From Alkaliphilus peptidifermentans DSM 18978 (lineage in GTDB: Bacteria > Bacillota > Clostridia > Peptostreptococcales > Natronincolaceae): a DNA stretch of 64,000 nucleotides. The notes beneath the pieces are model-generated. The model searched no databases. It was not told where the DNA came from and saw nothing but the letters and a program-made list of their open reading frames with translations. Both the position numbers and the translations under genes were made by a program. Below are positions 53,417 through 62,344 of the stretch, in pieces (the stretch's first letter is position 1; every line of letters starts with the position of its first letter). Where the stretch lies: the NCBI RefSeq assembly GCF_900101495.1, contig NZ_FMUS01000013.1, positions 48,932-112,931 on the forward strand, in the 5' to 3' direction.

Positions 53417-55090
53417 GTGAGTTTAAATATGATTGGACTTTGGGCTTCCAACGAAGGATCTTCCTGCTGCTTACTTCAAGACGGAGTGGTTAGATTCTGT
53501 GGACAACAAAAACCCCCACCGGAAAATAAACCTCAGCAGCTTATACCAATAGAGGCATTTAATTTTTGTCTAAAAAGTGCAGATATTTCCATTACAGATG
53601 TCAATTGCATCACATTTAGTGAAGAGCCAAAGAAGCCTATGGAATTCCACCCTTATAATAGTCCAGTATTAACAGTAGATAAGATAAGAGATTTTTTTTG
53701 CTATAGTGGTACTGTTACATCTGTTGACCATCAAAAGTCACATGCTGCATACAATTACTATTCATCTGCCCTTCAAGAAGCCGCCATTATGGTTATTGAT
53801 AAAGTTGGACCCTGGACCCTGTCCTCCTATGGATATGGAAATGGGGAAAAAATCGAAATGTTTGATATCCAGCCATTTCCTAGTTCTGTAGCCATAGTGT
53901 CAAGCCTAATTACCAGCTATCTTGGCTTTAAAGATAGTGATGAGTATAAAGTTATGCTGCTGTCAAACTACGGTAAGCCTATTTATGCAGAAAAAATAAA
54001 CCAGCTTATGTCATATATGGATAGAGAATTTAATAAATCCTTATGCCATGGTGGATTTCAGAAAATAATTACAAAATACTCTGAAGAACTGACAGAGCTT
54101 TTAAAAGCACCTCCAAGAAACTCCCAAATACCTATAAGCAATTTCCATAGGGATATTGCCAGTAGTATGCAGTTGGTTTATGAGGAGTTTTTTATAGACA
54201 GGGCAATATATGCTTATGAAAAAACCAACCTCAGTAATTTGTCCATAGCAGGGAATTTATCAAGAAACAGTAGGGCAAATAAGAGGATTTCTACAGAGCT
54301 TCCATTTAAAAAAGTATTTGTCCAACAGTCCTGTGACGACAGCATATGTTCAATTGGAGCTGTTATGGAGGGATTTTTAGAGGAAACAGGGAGAGTGATG
54401 GCAGTAAACCCTGTTAAAGATTTTTTGCTGGGGCCGGAATACTCAGATGATGAAATTGAACATGTGTTAAAGGCAACTGCTATAGAATATGAGGACTATC
54501 GCGGTAGGGAAGAAGACATGATCAGCTTTATTGCTAGAATGCTGACAAAGGGAAAAGTTATTGGGTGGTTTCAGGGAAGGGCTGGAATAGGATCAGAATA
54601 TTCACCTTCAAGGCTGGTTTTGGCTGACTCAAGAAACCATAATACATATAACAAACTATCCTCTGCATTAAAAAGCAACGATGATCTTATTCCCATAGGT
54701 TATGTAGTATTAGATAAAGAATGGAATAATCATTGGCCAAATAATATTCAAAAGGGGACTACCGAAGAAAATACTGATGAAGCCCCTCAATTTAGAGGAG
54801 GTATGGATACAAACTCGGGAGAGGAATTTCTGTTTCGGGTGAATCAACAATATACTCCTTTATTATATAAGCTTATGGAGAGGTTTTATAGCAGCACTGG
54901 ATACGCAATCCTGGCAGCTTCACCCCTTAGACTGGCAGGAGAGGAAAATCAAACAAACCTGTACGAAGCAATAAGAATATTTATCATTGGTAAAATAGAT
55001 TTGCTTATAATGGGCAATTTTATATTACGAAGAGAAAAGAACTCTATACCCTCTGTTTCATGGTTAAGAATACAGCTAAAGAATCTTTAA
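53417..55090 (+). CDS. Divergent NodU/CmcH-type carbamoyltransferase homologue
   Basis: 557 residues, normal length for the family, which carbamoylates hydroxyls through a carbamoyl-adenylate. The N-terminal Kae1-like domain has 'SVDHQKSHAAYNYYSSA' with the metal-binding histidine pair. Two hallmark blocks are altered: the usual 'DGxGE' is 'DKVGPWT', and the C-terminal 'GRMEFGPRALGNRS' of the YrdC-like half is 'GRAGIGSEYSPSRLVLADSR'. It may therefore be inactive, structural, or act on another substrate. GTG start after AGGAGG. Confidence 0.75.
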   Translation: MSLNMIGLWASNEGSSCCLLQDGVVRFCGQQKPPPENKPQQLIPIEAFNFCLKSADISITDVNCITFSEEPKKPMEFHPYNSPVLTVDKIRDFFCYSGTVTSVDHQKSHAAYNYYSSALQEAAIMVIDKVGPWTLSSYGYGNGEKIEMFDIQPFPSSVAIVSSLITSYLGFKDSDEYKVMLLSNYGKPIYAEKINQLMSYMDREFNKSLCHGGFQKIITKYSEELTELLKAPPRNSQIPISNFHRDIASSMQLVYEEFFIDRAIYAYEKTNLSNLSIAGNLSRNSRANKRISTELPFKKVFVQQSCDDSICSIGAVMEGFLEETGRVMAVNPVKDFLLGPEYSDDEIEHVLKATAIEYEDYRGREEDMISFIARMLTKGKVIGWFQGRAGIGSEYSPSRLVLADSRNHNTYNKLSSALKSNDDLIPIGYVVLDKEWNNHWPNNIQKGTTEENTDEAPQFRGGMDTNSGEEFLFRVNQQYTPLLYKLMERFYSSTGYAILAASPLRLAGEENQTNLYEAIRIFIIGKIDLLIMGNFILRREKNSIPSVSWLRIQLKNL

Positions 55091-55143
55091 TAGAAAGGGA
55101 GGGATACACAAATTGAAATAACTGTTGAAGGAGGTTATATAGC

Positions 55144-56130
55144 ATGACAAAAAAAATGCTTACTGGAGTAAGACCTACAGGCTTATTGCACCTGGGTCAT
55201 TATATAGGTGCTTTTAAAGAATATATACATCTGCAACCACAATATGAAAATTTTTTAATTATCTCTGATCTTCACATGCTGACGACTCGATGTTCTAAGG
55301 AGGATATAGCTGTAGTAGGAAATAATGCAAAAAATATCATTATTGATTCAATAGCTATGGGAATTGATCCCCATAACACTACATTTTATCTTCAATCCAA
55401 TATACCAGAATTAACCTATATATTTGTTCTGATACAGAATCTTATAACTATTGGCAGAGCAAAAGCAACCCCAAGCCTGACTAAAATAACAAGGGAAATA
55501 GGAATCGAAAACCTTCCTTTAGGATTGTTAGCATACCCAGTGCTGGAAGCAGGAGATATTCTTTCTGTTCAAGCAGATATTGTACCAGTAGGTAAGGATA
55601 ATATAGATCATATTTCCATGACACAGGAAATCATCGATAGAATAAACAAAACATACGGGGCAGATTTTCCAATACCTGAATGTATTAGCGAAGATAAAAA
55701 TTTTGTTATAGGGTTAGATGGTGCAGAAAAAATGAGTAAGAGCCTTAACAACACCATTTTTATACGTGATAATGAAAATGTAATAGAAGATAAAATTTCA
55801 CAAATCCCCTGGGTTTCTCCACAGGACACCAGCACAGTAAATCCTATTATAGAGTATTTGCAGATATTTGAAGAGGATAAAAGGATCGCCTTAAGCTTAA
55901 GGCAAAGCTATTTTGATGGACAGGATGTAGAAAGGGAAGCCAGGGAGCAACTGAATGTAACTCTAAATACCCTTTTAAACCCCATGAGGACAAGAGTGGA
56001 GAAATATACCTCCAATCCAGAGCTTGTGGATGAAATATTGAAGGATGGCACCCTTAAGACAAGGGAAAGGGTTAATGAAACACTGGAAAAACTCAAAAAT
56101 TGTATGGGTATGTATAACTGCTGTAAATGA
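55144..56130 (+). CDS. Tryptophanyl-tRNA synthetase (cluster-borne)
   Basis: 328 residues, typical for bacterial TrpRS. The class I motifs are intact: HIGH as 'GLLHLGHY' and KMSKS as 'GAEKMSKSL'; 'LAYPVLEAGDIL' and 'VPVGKDNIDHI' are further family blocks. The enzyme charges tRNA-Trp. Placed inside the operon between the carbamoyltransferase and an SGNH protein, it is either a resistant copy that protects the producer, as in indolmycin-type systems, or a supplier of Trp-tRNA for biosynthesis. The histidine at the indolmycin-contact region ('SDLHMLTT') is kept, so that particular resistance change is not seen. Confidence 0.92.
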   Translation: MTKKMLTGVRPTGLLHLGHYIGAFKEYIHLQPQYENFLIISDLHMLTTRCSKEDIAVVGNNAKNIIIDSIAMGIDPHNTTFYLQSNIPELTYIFVLIQNLITIGRAKATPSLTKITREIGIENLPLGLLAYPVLEAGDILSVQADIVPVGKDNIDHISMTQEIIDRINKTYGADFPIPECISEDKNFVIGLDGAEKMSKSLNNTIFIRDNENVIEDKISQIPWVSPQDTSTVNPIIEYLQIFEEDKRIALSLRQSYFDGQDVEREAREQLNVTLNTLLNPMRTRVEKYTSNPELVDEILKDGTLKTRERVNETLEKLKNCMGMYNCCK

Positions 56131-56181
56131 TGAATGAGTAGAACCTGATAATCAGTATATTTTTATATGGGGAGCTGCGTA

Positions 56182-58164
56182 ATGAGTAAAGAAGAGAATA
56201 TGAATTGTAATAAGAAGGATAGAATTGGTATCTGGAAAGCACGAGAAAGAGCTGGAGCAATTTCCTTTGAAAGGGATGCTGCCCTCTATCGAGAATTTAG
56301 CTATTGGGCATGGACCCTCTCAATCCCTCTAAAAAGCCCAAATAAAAGAGTCGTCTTTATAGGAGATTCCGTTGGCATGGGGCATTTTTATCAACCATTG
56401 CTTACACCGGCCCAATATCTGGAGAAGTTATTAAACCAGGGTATGTCCCATAATCATATAGATGTTATAGATCTTTCCTGCAAAACCTTAGACTACAATA
56501 AATTTATGGAAATATGTACTTCATCCATGATTTTGAAGCCAGATGCCCTTATGATCTTTATCGGAAATAGCTGGTGGGATTATGCCTTTGAAATGACTGA
56601 TGACGAAATTAAGAGAATCACTTCAGTAAAAAATATTGATAATATCGATTATATGTCACAATTTATTGAAGGTAAGCTAAAGTCGGCTATTGTTTCTCAA
56701 ATGGCCTTTTTAAATGCCATAAAGGAAAAGTACGATATTCCAATTATTTTTATTATCCCCGAAGTAAACCTAAAGGATTGGCAAAATGAGGGGTGTTTTT
56801 TTATTGGAAGCCTAAATGGTGGAAAGCCCCGCAGTTGGTCAGCCCTTAAGGAAAAAGCCCAAATTGCCTATAACGAAGGTGATTATACATTGGTGGAGGA
56901 AGCTGCTGAAGAGATGCTGGAAATTACCACTTACAACCCAATACCCTATGAGCTTTTAGCAAAGTGCAAAATGAATCAGGGAGATATTAAGCAGGCTAAA
57001 AGATATTACCGGATGGCCTTTAATACGCAAATCTATAGATTCAAGAATATCCCATCAAGCATATCTGTTGTAAAGGAACTGATTCTCAAAACTGCTCTAA
57101 TTTATGGAATTGAAGTGCTGGATCTCCAGAAAGTATTTCATAGGCAGCTATTGGGTGGAATCCCTGGAAAAGATATGTTTCTTGACTCCTGCCATCTGAC
57201 AGCCAATGGAATACGTGTAGCTATGAATCATGCTGCCCTTAGCTTATTACCCCAAATAGGTGGGATAGGGTGTAAAGCAGAGGATATCATGGAAGGCAAA
57301 ATAGAAGCAGATGAAGCTGATGAAGCTGATGAAAAGGACAGGAACATGATTTTAGGTAAAGCACATCTCCTTGCAGCCATCCATTGCCAGCATGAAGGCC
57401 AGCCTTATAACCTTCTCTATTACCACTGTATTGAAGCCTTAAGATATTGGCCCCAATCTACAGAGGCAATGAAGATGTATATACAATTGATTACTGCAAA
57501 GGTTCCGTGGTTTATTCACAAGAATTATACGGAATTATCCAAAATAGATTTTTGGCCTGTTTTTCCGAAAAAGTCTCAGCTTTATGGCTTAAATAGCATG
57601 GAGAAGGAATTGATTAATGCAATGGTGGATGCTTTAAGATCAGTAAATATAGACATGAGGGAAAAAGTTAGAAAGTATATAATTGACGGCTTTGGACCAA
57701 TAGACGGAGGGACAAATTTACTGGAGCCCTACTATTGGGGTAAGAATCCCTATTCCTATGGAAAAATACATCAAGGACTGGATACCAGCAAGGATTATGG
57801 CTACTACAAGGAAATAGGTACAGAATCTTTGTTTTATCTTGTGGCTGACGACAAACATGACATTGTCCTGGATATAACCCTAAGAATACCAGAGGAGTCA
57901 CAAATGAATGATGAGGTTGTCATTAGGCTAAATAAAAACCCTGTTTTTAGGGGAAGAGTATGCAGCCAGTGGAGAGATTACAGAATAGTAATACCTAAAG
58001 AAACCATAGGTAAAGCCATAATAAACTACATAACAATAAAATGGCCCCTTAAGGACAAAACAGAATGGGAAAGTGGAATTTTCAACAGATTCCATGAAGG
58101 GTCAGCCCATATATTCCCGCCAGCCAGCGGAAATATCATAAGGTTCAAGGCTCGATATTTATAA
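56182..58164 (+). CDS. SGNH-hydrolase-like protein with TPR-like and C-terminal beta domain
   Basis: About 660 residues. The N-terminal domain is SGNH/GDSL-like: 'FIGDSVGMGHF' (serine near 63), 'IFIGNSWWD' and the Asp-His pair in 'FLDSCHLTANG'. An inserted TPR-like stretch ('AYNEGDYTLVEEAAEEMLE', 'GDIKQAKRYYRMAF') interrupts it, a Glu-Ala-Asp repeat lies near residue 380, and the C-terminal ~170 residues look beta-rich. It could be an esterase or acyltransferase on the product. No signal peptide is seen. The ATG at 56182 is chosen for its GGGGAG site. Confidence 0.68.
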   Translation: MSKEENMNCNKKDRIGIWKARERAGAISFERDAALYREFSYWAWTLSIPLKSPNKRVVFIGDSVGMGHFYQPLLTPAQYLEKLLNQGMSHNHIDVIDLSCKTLDYNKFMEICTSSMILKPDALMIFIGNSWWDYAFEMTDDEIKRITSVKNIDNIDYMSQFIEGKLKSAIVSQMAFLNAIKEKYDIPIIFIIPEVNLKDWQNEGCFFIGSLNGGKPRSWSALKEKAQIAYNEGDYTLVEEAAEEMLEITTYNPIPYELLAKCKMNQGDIKQAKRYYRMAFNTQIYRFKNIPSSISVVKELILKTALIYGIEVLDLQKVFHRQLLGGIPGKDMFLDSCHLTANGIRVAMNHAALSLLPQIGGIGCKAEDIMEGKIEADEADEADEKDRNMILGKAHLLAAIHCQHEGQPYNLLYYHCIEALRYWPQSTEAMKMYIQLITAKVPWFIHKNYTELSKIDFWPVFPKKSQLYGLNSMEKELINAMVDALRSVNIDMREKVRKYIIDGFGPIDGGTNLLEPYYWGKNPYSYGKIHQGLDTSKDYGYYKEIGTESLFYLVADDKHDIVLDITLRIPEESQMNDEVVIRLNKNPVFRGRVCSQWRDYRIVIPKETIGKAIINYITIKWPLKDKTEWESGIFNRFHEGSAHIFPPASGNIIRFKARYL

Positions 58165-58189
58165 AGGGTCATTAGAGAGGATGTGAGTT

Positions 58190-59509
58190 ATGTTTATTGA
58201 AGATATTATGAATAGTATATGGGAGCCGTTATCCATAAGCTATTGGGAAGAATGTAAGAGGGCTGAAGTAATGAAGGATGAAGAGCTGGTTAAAGCAATT
58301 ACTAACAAGATAACCAGTCAAGACTCCTTTGTTTATAAGAATGAATGGTTGCACATGACCAGTCTTACCACCAGTGGATGTCCCCATAAAGTAAATAATG
58401 GTAAATTCTGTGGCTGCAGCATGTGTAACTATTTTTCTGAGGATATGGAAACACTTGCCATGATGTCGGTTATTAAGAAGAGAAACCCCGCCCTTTATGG
58501 AAAAACCCTGCGATTCTGCTTTGAAAACTGTAGAGGAAAAAATTCGATACCAAATGTTTTTGAGTATGTTAACGGACATGACAGCTTAAGCACAGAAGAG
58601 TTCCCAGAGGAAGCATTTAATGAACTATTTTGTAAAGAAAATCTTTTCACTACAAAGCCCTACAAATTAATTTTTGAAGCCAGAGCATCAAGTATATCAA
58701 TAGATAGATTAAAAGTATTTAAAGATAAATGTGCAAGGAATGTAGAAATTGCATTTGGGGTAGAGGTATATGACCAGTGGATCAGAAATCATTGGCTAAA
58801 CAAGAACATTACCAACAGTGAAATAATAAAGGCTGTAAAAATGATAAAGGAATGTAAATGTCAATCGAGAGCAAACCTGCTGATGGGTATGCCAGGGCTG
58901 ACAGAGGAACAATCCATGAAGCTTCTTATGGATTCCATTGCCTGGCTTAAGAATCTGGGTGTCGATTACATAACACTTTCACCCCTGGTTTGTAAAGAGA
59001 AGACTCTGCAAAGCATTATATTTGAGAAGCTGAAGGATAATAGCAAAATAATCGAAAGCAAAATAATAGGAGCTATAGAGGATGGTTCACCATCCATATT
59101 TTTTATTTTTGAAGCAATTTATAAAATTATGGGTGATGGTGACCTTATAAATAAAGTGGTTTTTGCCCCGGTTAATTTCATGCAGTATTTTGTCAATAAG
59201 GGCAGCTATTATCAAACTAAAGAGGAAAAAGACATTTGCAGTTTAATTACCAATGCCCTTAATGAATTTGATATAAAAAGAGACGTAAATTTGCTATTAA
59301 AAGCTAAAGAAGCTATTTCTAAGGAGAACAGTTATATTAACTACTTAAGAAATAAAAAGCAGCAGGCTGGTGAAGAAAAAATGCTGGATACCCTTTGTTT
59401 AACAGGGGAAGAAATAGCAAGGGTTCTATGGAAAGATTCATGGGAAGGAAGAGCAAAGATTTTTAGAAATGAAGCAAAAGAATATTTTACTGGTTGTTGG
59501 AAAAGTTAA
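58190..59509 (+). CDS. RaSEA/Elp3-like radical SAM enzyme 1 (Cx11CxxC)
   Basis: 439 residues. The radical SAM cysteines have wide spacing, Cx11CxxC, in 'SGCPHKVNNGKFCGCSMCN' near residue 64, as in the Elp3 and archaeosine-related RaSEA/TIGR01210 groups rather than Cx3Cx2C. 'FEARASSISIDRL', 'IAFGVEVYDQWIRNHWLNKN' and 'NLLMGMPGLTEEQSM' are barrel motifs. It is a tandem paralogue of the next gene. Chemistry unknown. Confidence 0.75.
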   Translation: MFIEDIMNSIWEPLSISYWEECKRAEVMKDEELVKAITNKITSQDSFVYKNEWLHMTSLTTSGCPHKVNNGKFCGCSMCNYFSEDMETLAMMSVIKKRNPALYGKTLRFCFENCRGKNSIPNVFEYVNGHDSLSTEEFPEEAFNELFCKENLFTTKPYKLIFEARASSISIDRLKVFKDKCARNVEIAFGVEVYDQWIRNHWLNKNITNSEIIKAVKMIKECKCQSRANLLMGMPGLTEEQSMKLLMDSIAWLKNLGVDYITLSPLVCKEKTLQSIIFEKLKDNSKIIESKIIGAIEDGSPSIFFIFEAIYKIMGDGDLINKVVFAPVNFMQYFVNKGSYYQTKEEKDICSLITNALNEFDIKRDVNLLLKAKEAISKENSYINYLRNKKQQAGEEKMLDTLCLTGEEIARVLWKDSWEGRAKIFRNEAKEYFTGCWKS

Positions 59510-59555
59510 TGTCCACAATATTGCAAAACAACTACTTTATAAAGGGGAGGTAAAA

Positions 59556-60854
59556 ATGTACCTTATACAAGACATAATGACTGAAATATGGAAGCCCATA
59601 TCTAAGTCATATAAAGAGGCATATGAGAAGGCCAGCAGGCTGGAAGCAGAGGAAATCTTTCAACAGCTAAAGCATATTGAAATGTCAATTGTAGAATACC
59701 CTGCTCCCTATCCTAAAATGAATTTATTGGCAACAACAGGCTGCTATCATGCAATTAAGGATGGAAATCACTCTGGCTGCAGCATGTGTAACGATAGCAT
59801 TTCCCGTATGAGTGATGCATTTGCAACAGTAAATGCATTAAGGCATAAGGATGTTAATTTGTATGCCAAGTTTGTACGGTCAAGCTTTGAAAACAAGAGA
59901 GGTATAGTGGGGGAGCAAATGGGCACAGAGGTTGTTACAGGTTGTGACTGTCTAAGTGATATGGAATTTCCAGAGGAGGTTTATAAAGAACTCTTTGGAA
60001 AGAATGGAGTATTTCAGGTGAGACCCTTTAGATATTCCTTTGAAATAAGAGCAGACAGTATTACCAAAGAAAAACTAGATATGATGCTGGGCTATTTAGG
60101 GAAGGGTAGAACCTATATAGAAATTGGAGTTGAGGTTGTAAACCAGTGGATAAGAAATAATTGGATAAACAAAAATGTAACCGATGTACAAATAGAAGCA
60201 GCAATTAACCTAATTCAGGAAGCAGGCTGTAAAGTAAATGCTAATGTCCTCATTGGAGTACCTGGGCTTACAGAGGAGCAGTCAATAGATTTATTCCTTG
60301 AGTCTATAGAAAGACTGCTTCAGCTAAATGTAAATAGAATTACCTTCCATCCTTTGAATAGAAAGGCATACACACTACACAATTTTATATACGAAAAGCT
60401 CCGGGATAATCAGAGATTAGCAGAAATAGGTATAGCCCACGGAGAGCATACAGGATTGCCATGGATGTTTACAATTATTGAGGCTATGGCAAGGGCCTTT
60501 GAGATGGCACCTCATTTGAAGAAGAGCTTTGGAGTAGGACAGTTCAATATTTTCCGTGGCTCTGATGTTTTAGTTTATAACAACGATAGAGAGTGTCAAT
60601 GTAATTCCCAATTATTTGAGACTATAGATAGAACTATGAAATCCCTTGATATAACTGAATTGATGGAGATAAGAGAAACAATGAAAAAGGATAAATGCTA
60701 CGAAGAGTATATTAAACTAATTGAAAAGCAGAAAAAGGCTGGAGACATTAGAAATACCGTTGGTATTGTAGGGGAAGAGATTATTAAGGCACTATGGCCC
60801 AATTGTTGGGAAAAGAAGCTGGATATTTTTAAGACAGAGCTGATGGATTTATAA
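59556..60854 (+). CDS. RaSEA/Elp3-like radical SAM enzyme 2 (Cx11CxxC)
   Basis: About 432 residues, paralogous to the preceding gene over its whole length: 'LIQDIMTEIWKPISKSY' matches 'FIEDIMNSIWEPLSISY', and the cysteine motif is 'TGCYHAIKDGNHSGCSMCN'. 'EIGVEVVNQWIRNNWINKN' and 'NVLIGVPGLTEEQS' are nearly the same as in the first. The ATG at 59556 follows GGGGAGG; a longer frame from 59469 lacks similarity. The pair probably arose by duplication and may act as a heterodimer or on two successive steps. Confidence 0.76.
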   Translation: MYLIQDIMTEIWKPISKSYKEAYEKASRLEAEEIFQQLKHIEMSIVEYPAPYPKMNLLATTGCYHAIKDGNHSGCSMCNDSISRMSDAFATVNALRHKDVNLYAKFVRSSFENKRGIVGEQMGTEVVTGCDCLSDMEFPEEVYKELFGKNGVFQVRPFRYSFEIRADSITKEKLDMMLGYLGKGRTYIEIGVEVVNQWIRNNWINKNVTDVQIEAAINLIQEAGCKVNANVLIGVPGLTEEQSIDLFLESIERLLQLNVNRITFHPLNRKAYTLHNFIYEKLRDNQRLAEIGIAHGEHTGLPWMFTIIEAMARAFEMAPHLKKSFGVGQFNIFRGSDVLVYNNDRECQCNSQLFETIDRTMKSLDITELMEIRETMKKDKCYEEYIKLIEKQKKAGDIRNTVGIVGEEIIKALWPNCWEKKLDIFKTELMDL

Positions 60855-60890
60855 CCACAGGTCTTAGAATTTTTAAAAAAGGAGAATTGT

Positions 60891-61919
60891 ATGAAACACA
60901 TTAAACATATCAAACATATCATTCCTCAAGTGAAAATAACCAAGGGAGTTCATTGCTACTATTCAAGCATATTTAATATCATGGACTACAACGGTATTGA
61001 TTTAAGCGAAGCAGAATTATTTATGATATTAGGAGGATTTACAATTCGATATTTTAGTAATTTTAGGAGATTAGATACCACAGTACATGAAGAAATAACA
61101 ACTGATTTTGCAAAAAAACTGTCTACCAGCATCAATTTTATCGACGGTCAGGACAAGAGCAAGGCATTTGAGGAAATATATGAATCCATATCTAATAATA
61201 ACCTTGTTCTTTTAGCAATACAGAATAAATATCTCGATTACAATAGAGTTTATCAGGAAAGTGAAGACTATCTTCATTATATCCTCATGTATGGATATGA
61301 TATTGAGGCTGGTTTAGCCTATATTGCCGATACCTTTATGCTGGATCATTCTGGGAATGCCCTAACCTATTCTGGTACTATGGCTTTAGATAATATTGAA
61401 AAGGGAATTGGAGCATATGCCTGCTTTAACTTAAGGGGTAAGAAGCTTATAACAAAAGAGGATTTCTTTGATCAATTTATTACAAGATTTGAAACATTTT
61501 TAAAGCATCAATCAGATGAGACAGATAAGAGTATATATTTAGGCAATCAAGCCATAGGCAAATATATAGAAAATATTTTTCCTACTGAAGCAATGGATAA
61601 GGAAACCTTTGAGAAATCCTGCCTTGATGCTATCTACAACTTGAAATTTGGTGTAATGCTGCATTTGATGGAATATTTAATTCATATTCTAAAGAAATAT
61701 AGTTCCATGTGGAATGAATCTGAAGATCTGATCTATGAATTAAGGCTGCTGAAACTAGATTGGCATAAGTATTTTATTTATCTATTGAAGGTAGCATATT
61801 CTGGCAGGAGGGAGAAGGCTGCTGAAACAATTAAGATGGGCCTTGAGATTTTTCAGTATCAAGAAAGAATATTTTTCCTAATATTGAATACTGCATCAAA
61901 ACAAAAAGGTAAGGAGTGA
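60891..61919 (+). CDS. BtrH-like acyl-ACP:amine acyltransferase
   Basis: 342 residues with a BtrH N-terminal-type domain. In butirosin biosynthesis BtrH moves an acyl group from a carrier protein onto an amine. The candidate catalytic cysteine is in '[13 protein letters not shown]' near residue 19 and the histidine in '[13 protein letters not shown]'. The N-terminus has three KHI units. With ACP 2 and PanD nearby it could attach a beta-alanine-derived or other acyl group to the scaffold. GGAG precedes the ATG. Confidence 0.75.
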   Translation: MKHIKHIKHIIPQVKITKGVHCYYSSIFNIMDYNGIDLSEAELFMILGGFTIRYFSNFRRLDTTVHEEITTDFAKKLSTSINFIDGQDKSKAFEEIYESISNNNLVLLAIQNKYLDYNRVYQESEDYLHYILMYGYDIEAGLAYIADTFMLDHSGNALTYSGTMALDNIEKGIGAYACFNLRGKKLITKEDFFDQFITRFETFLKHQSDETDKSIYLGNQAIGKYIENIFPTEAMDKETFEKSCLDAIYNLKFGVMLHLMEYLIHILKKYSSMWNESEDLIYELRLLKLDWHKYFIYLLKVAYSGRREKAAETIKMGLEIFQYQERIFFLILNTASKQKGKE

Positions 61920-61926
61920 TTTATAT

Positions 61927-62298
61927 ATGTTAAGGATTATGCATAAATCTAAAATACATGGAGCAAGGGTTACAGAAGCCAACCTTAATTATAGGGGTTC
62001 CATTACAATTGACAAAAGGTTTATGGAGCTTGCCAACATTGTGGAAAATGAGAAGGTGTTAGTTGTAAACATCAATACTGGAGATAGGTTTGAAACCTAT
62101 GTTATTGAGGGTGAGTATGGATCAGGAGTAATATGCTTAAATGGCGCTGCTGCAAGATTGGTTCAATGTGGAGATAGTGTTATTATTATTTCCTTTGGCA
62201 TATACGATGACAGTGAACTGGAAAATTTTAAAGCTAAGCTTGTTTTTATTGACAGTAATGAAAATGAGGTTAACTGTATAATAGATGAAAATCAGTAA
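61927..62298 (+). CDS. panD: Aspartate 1-decarboxylase
   Basis: A 123-residue pyruvoyl enzyme. The self-cleavage site is in 'NYRGSITID' (Gly-Ser, giving the pyruvoyl group), and '[19 protein letters not shown]' and '[10 protein letters not shown]' complete the fold. It makes beta-alanine from L-aspartate. No other pantothenate gene is near, so it probably supplies beta-alanine to the biosynthetic line, perhaps to the NRPS that starts 46 bases downstream. Confidence 0.9.
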   Translation: MLRIMHKSKIHGARVTEANLNYRGSITIDKRFMELANIVENEKVLVVNINTGDRFETYVIEGEYGSGVICLNGAAARLVQCGDSVIIISFGIYDDSELENFKAKLVFIDSNENEVNCIIDENQ

Positions 62299-62344
62299 TT
62301 AAAGTATTTATCCATGGCTAAATTAGGTGGCGGTGAGCAAAGTA

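Noticed and set aside
55144..56130. Indolmycin-type resistance substitution in TrpRS
   Set aside because: The histidine in 'SDLHMLTT' is retained; a resistance role, if any, rests on context only.
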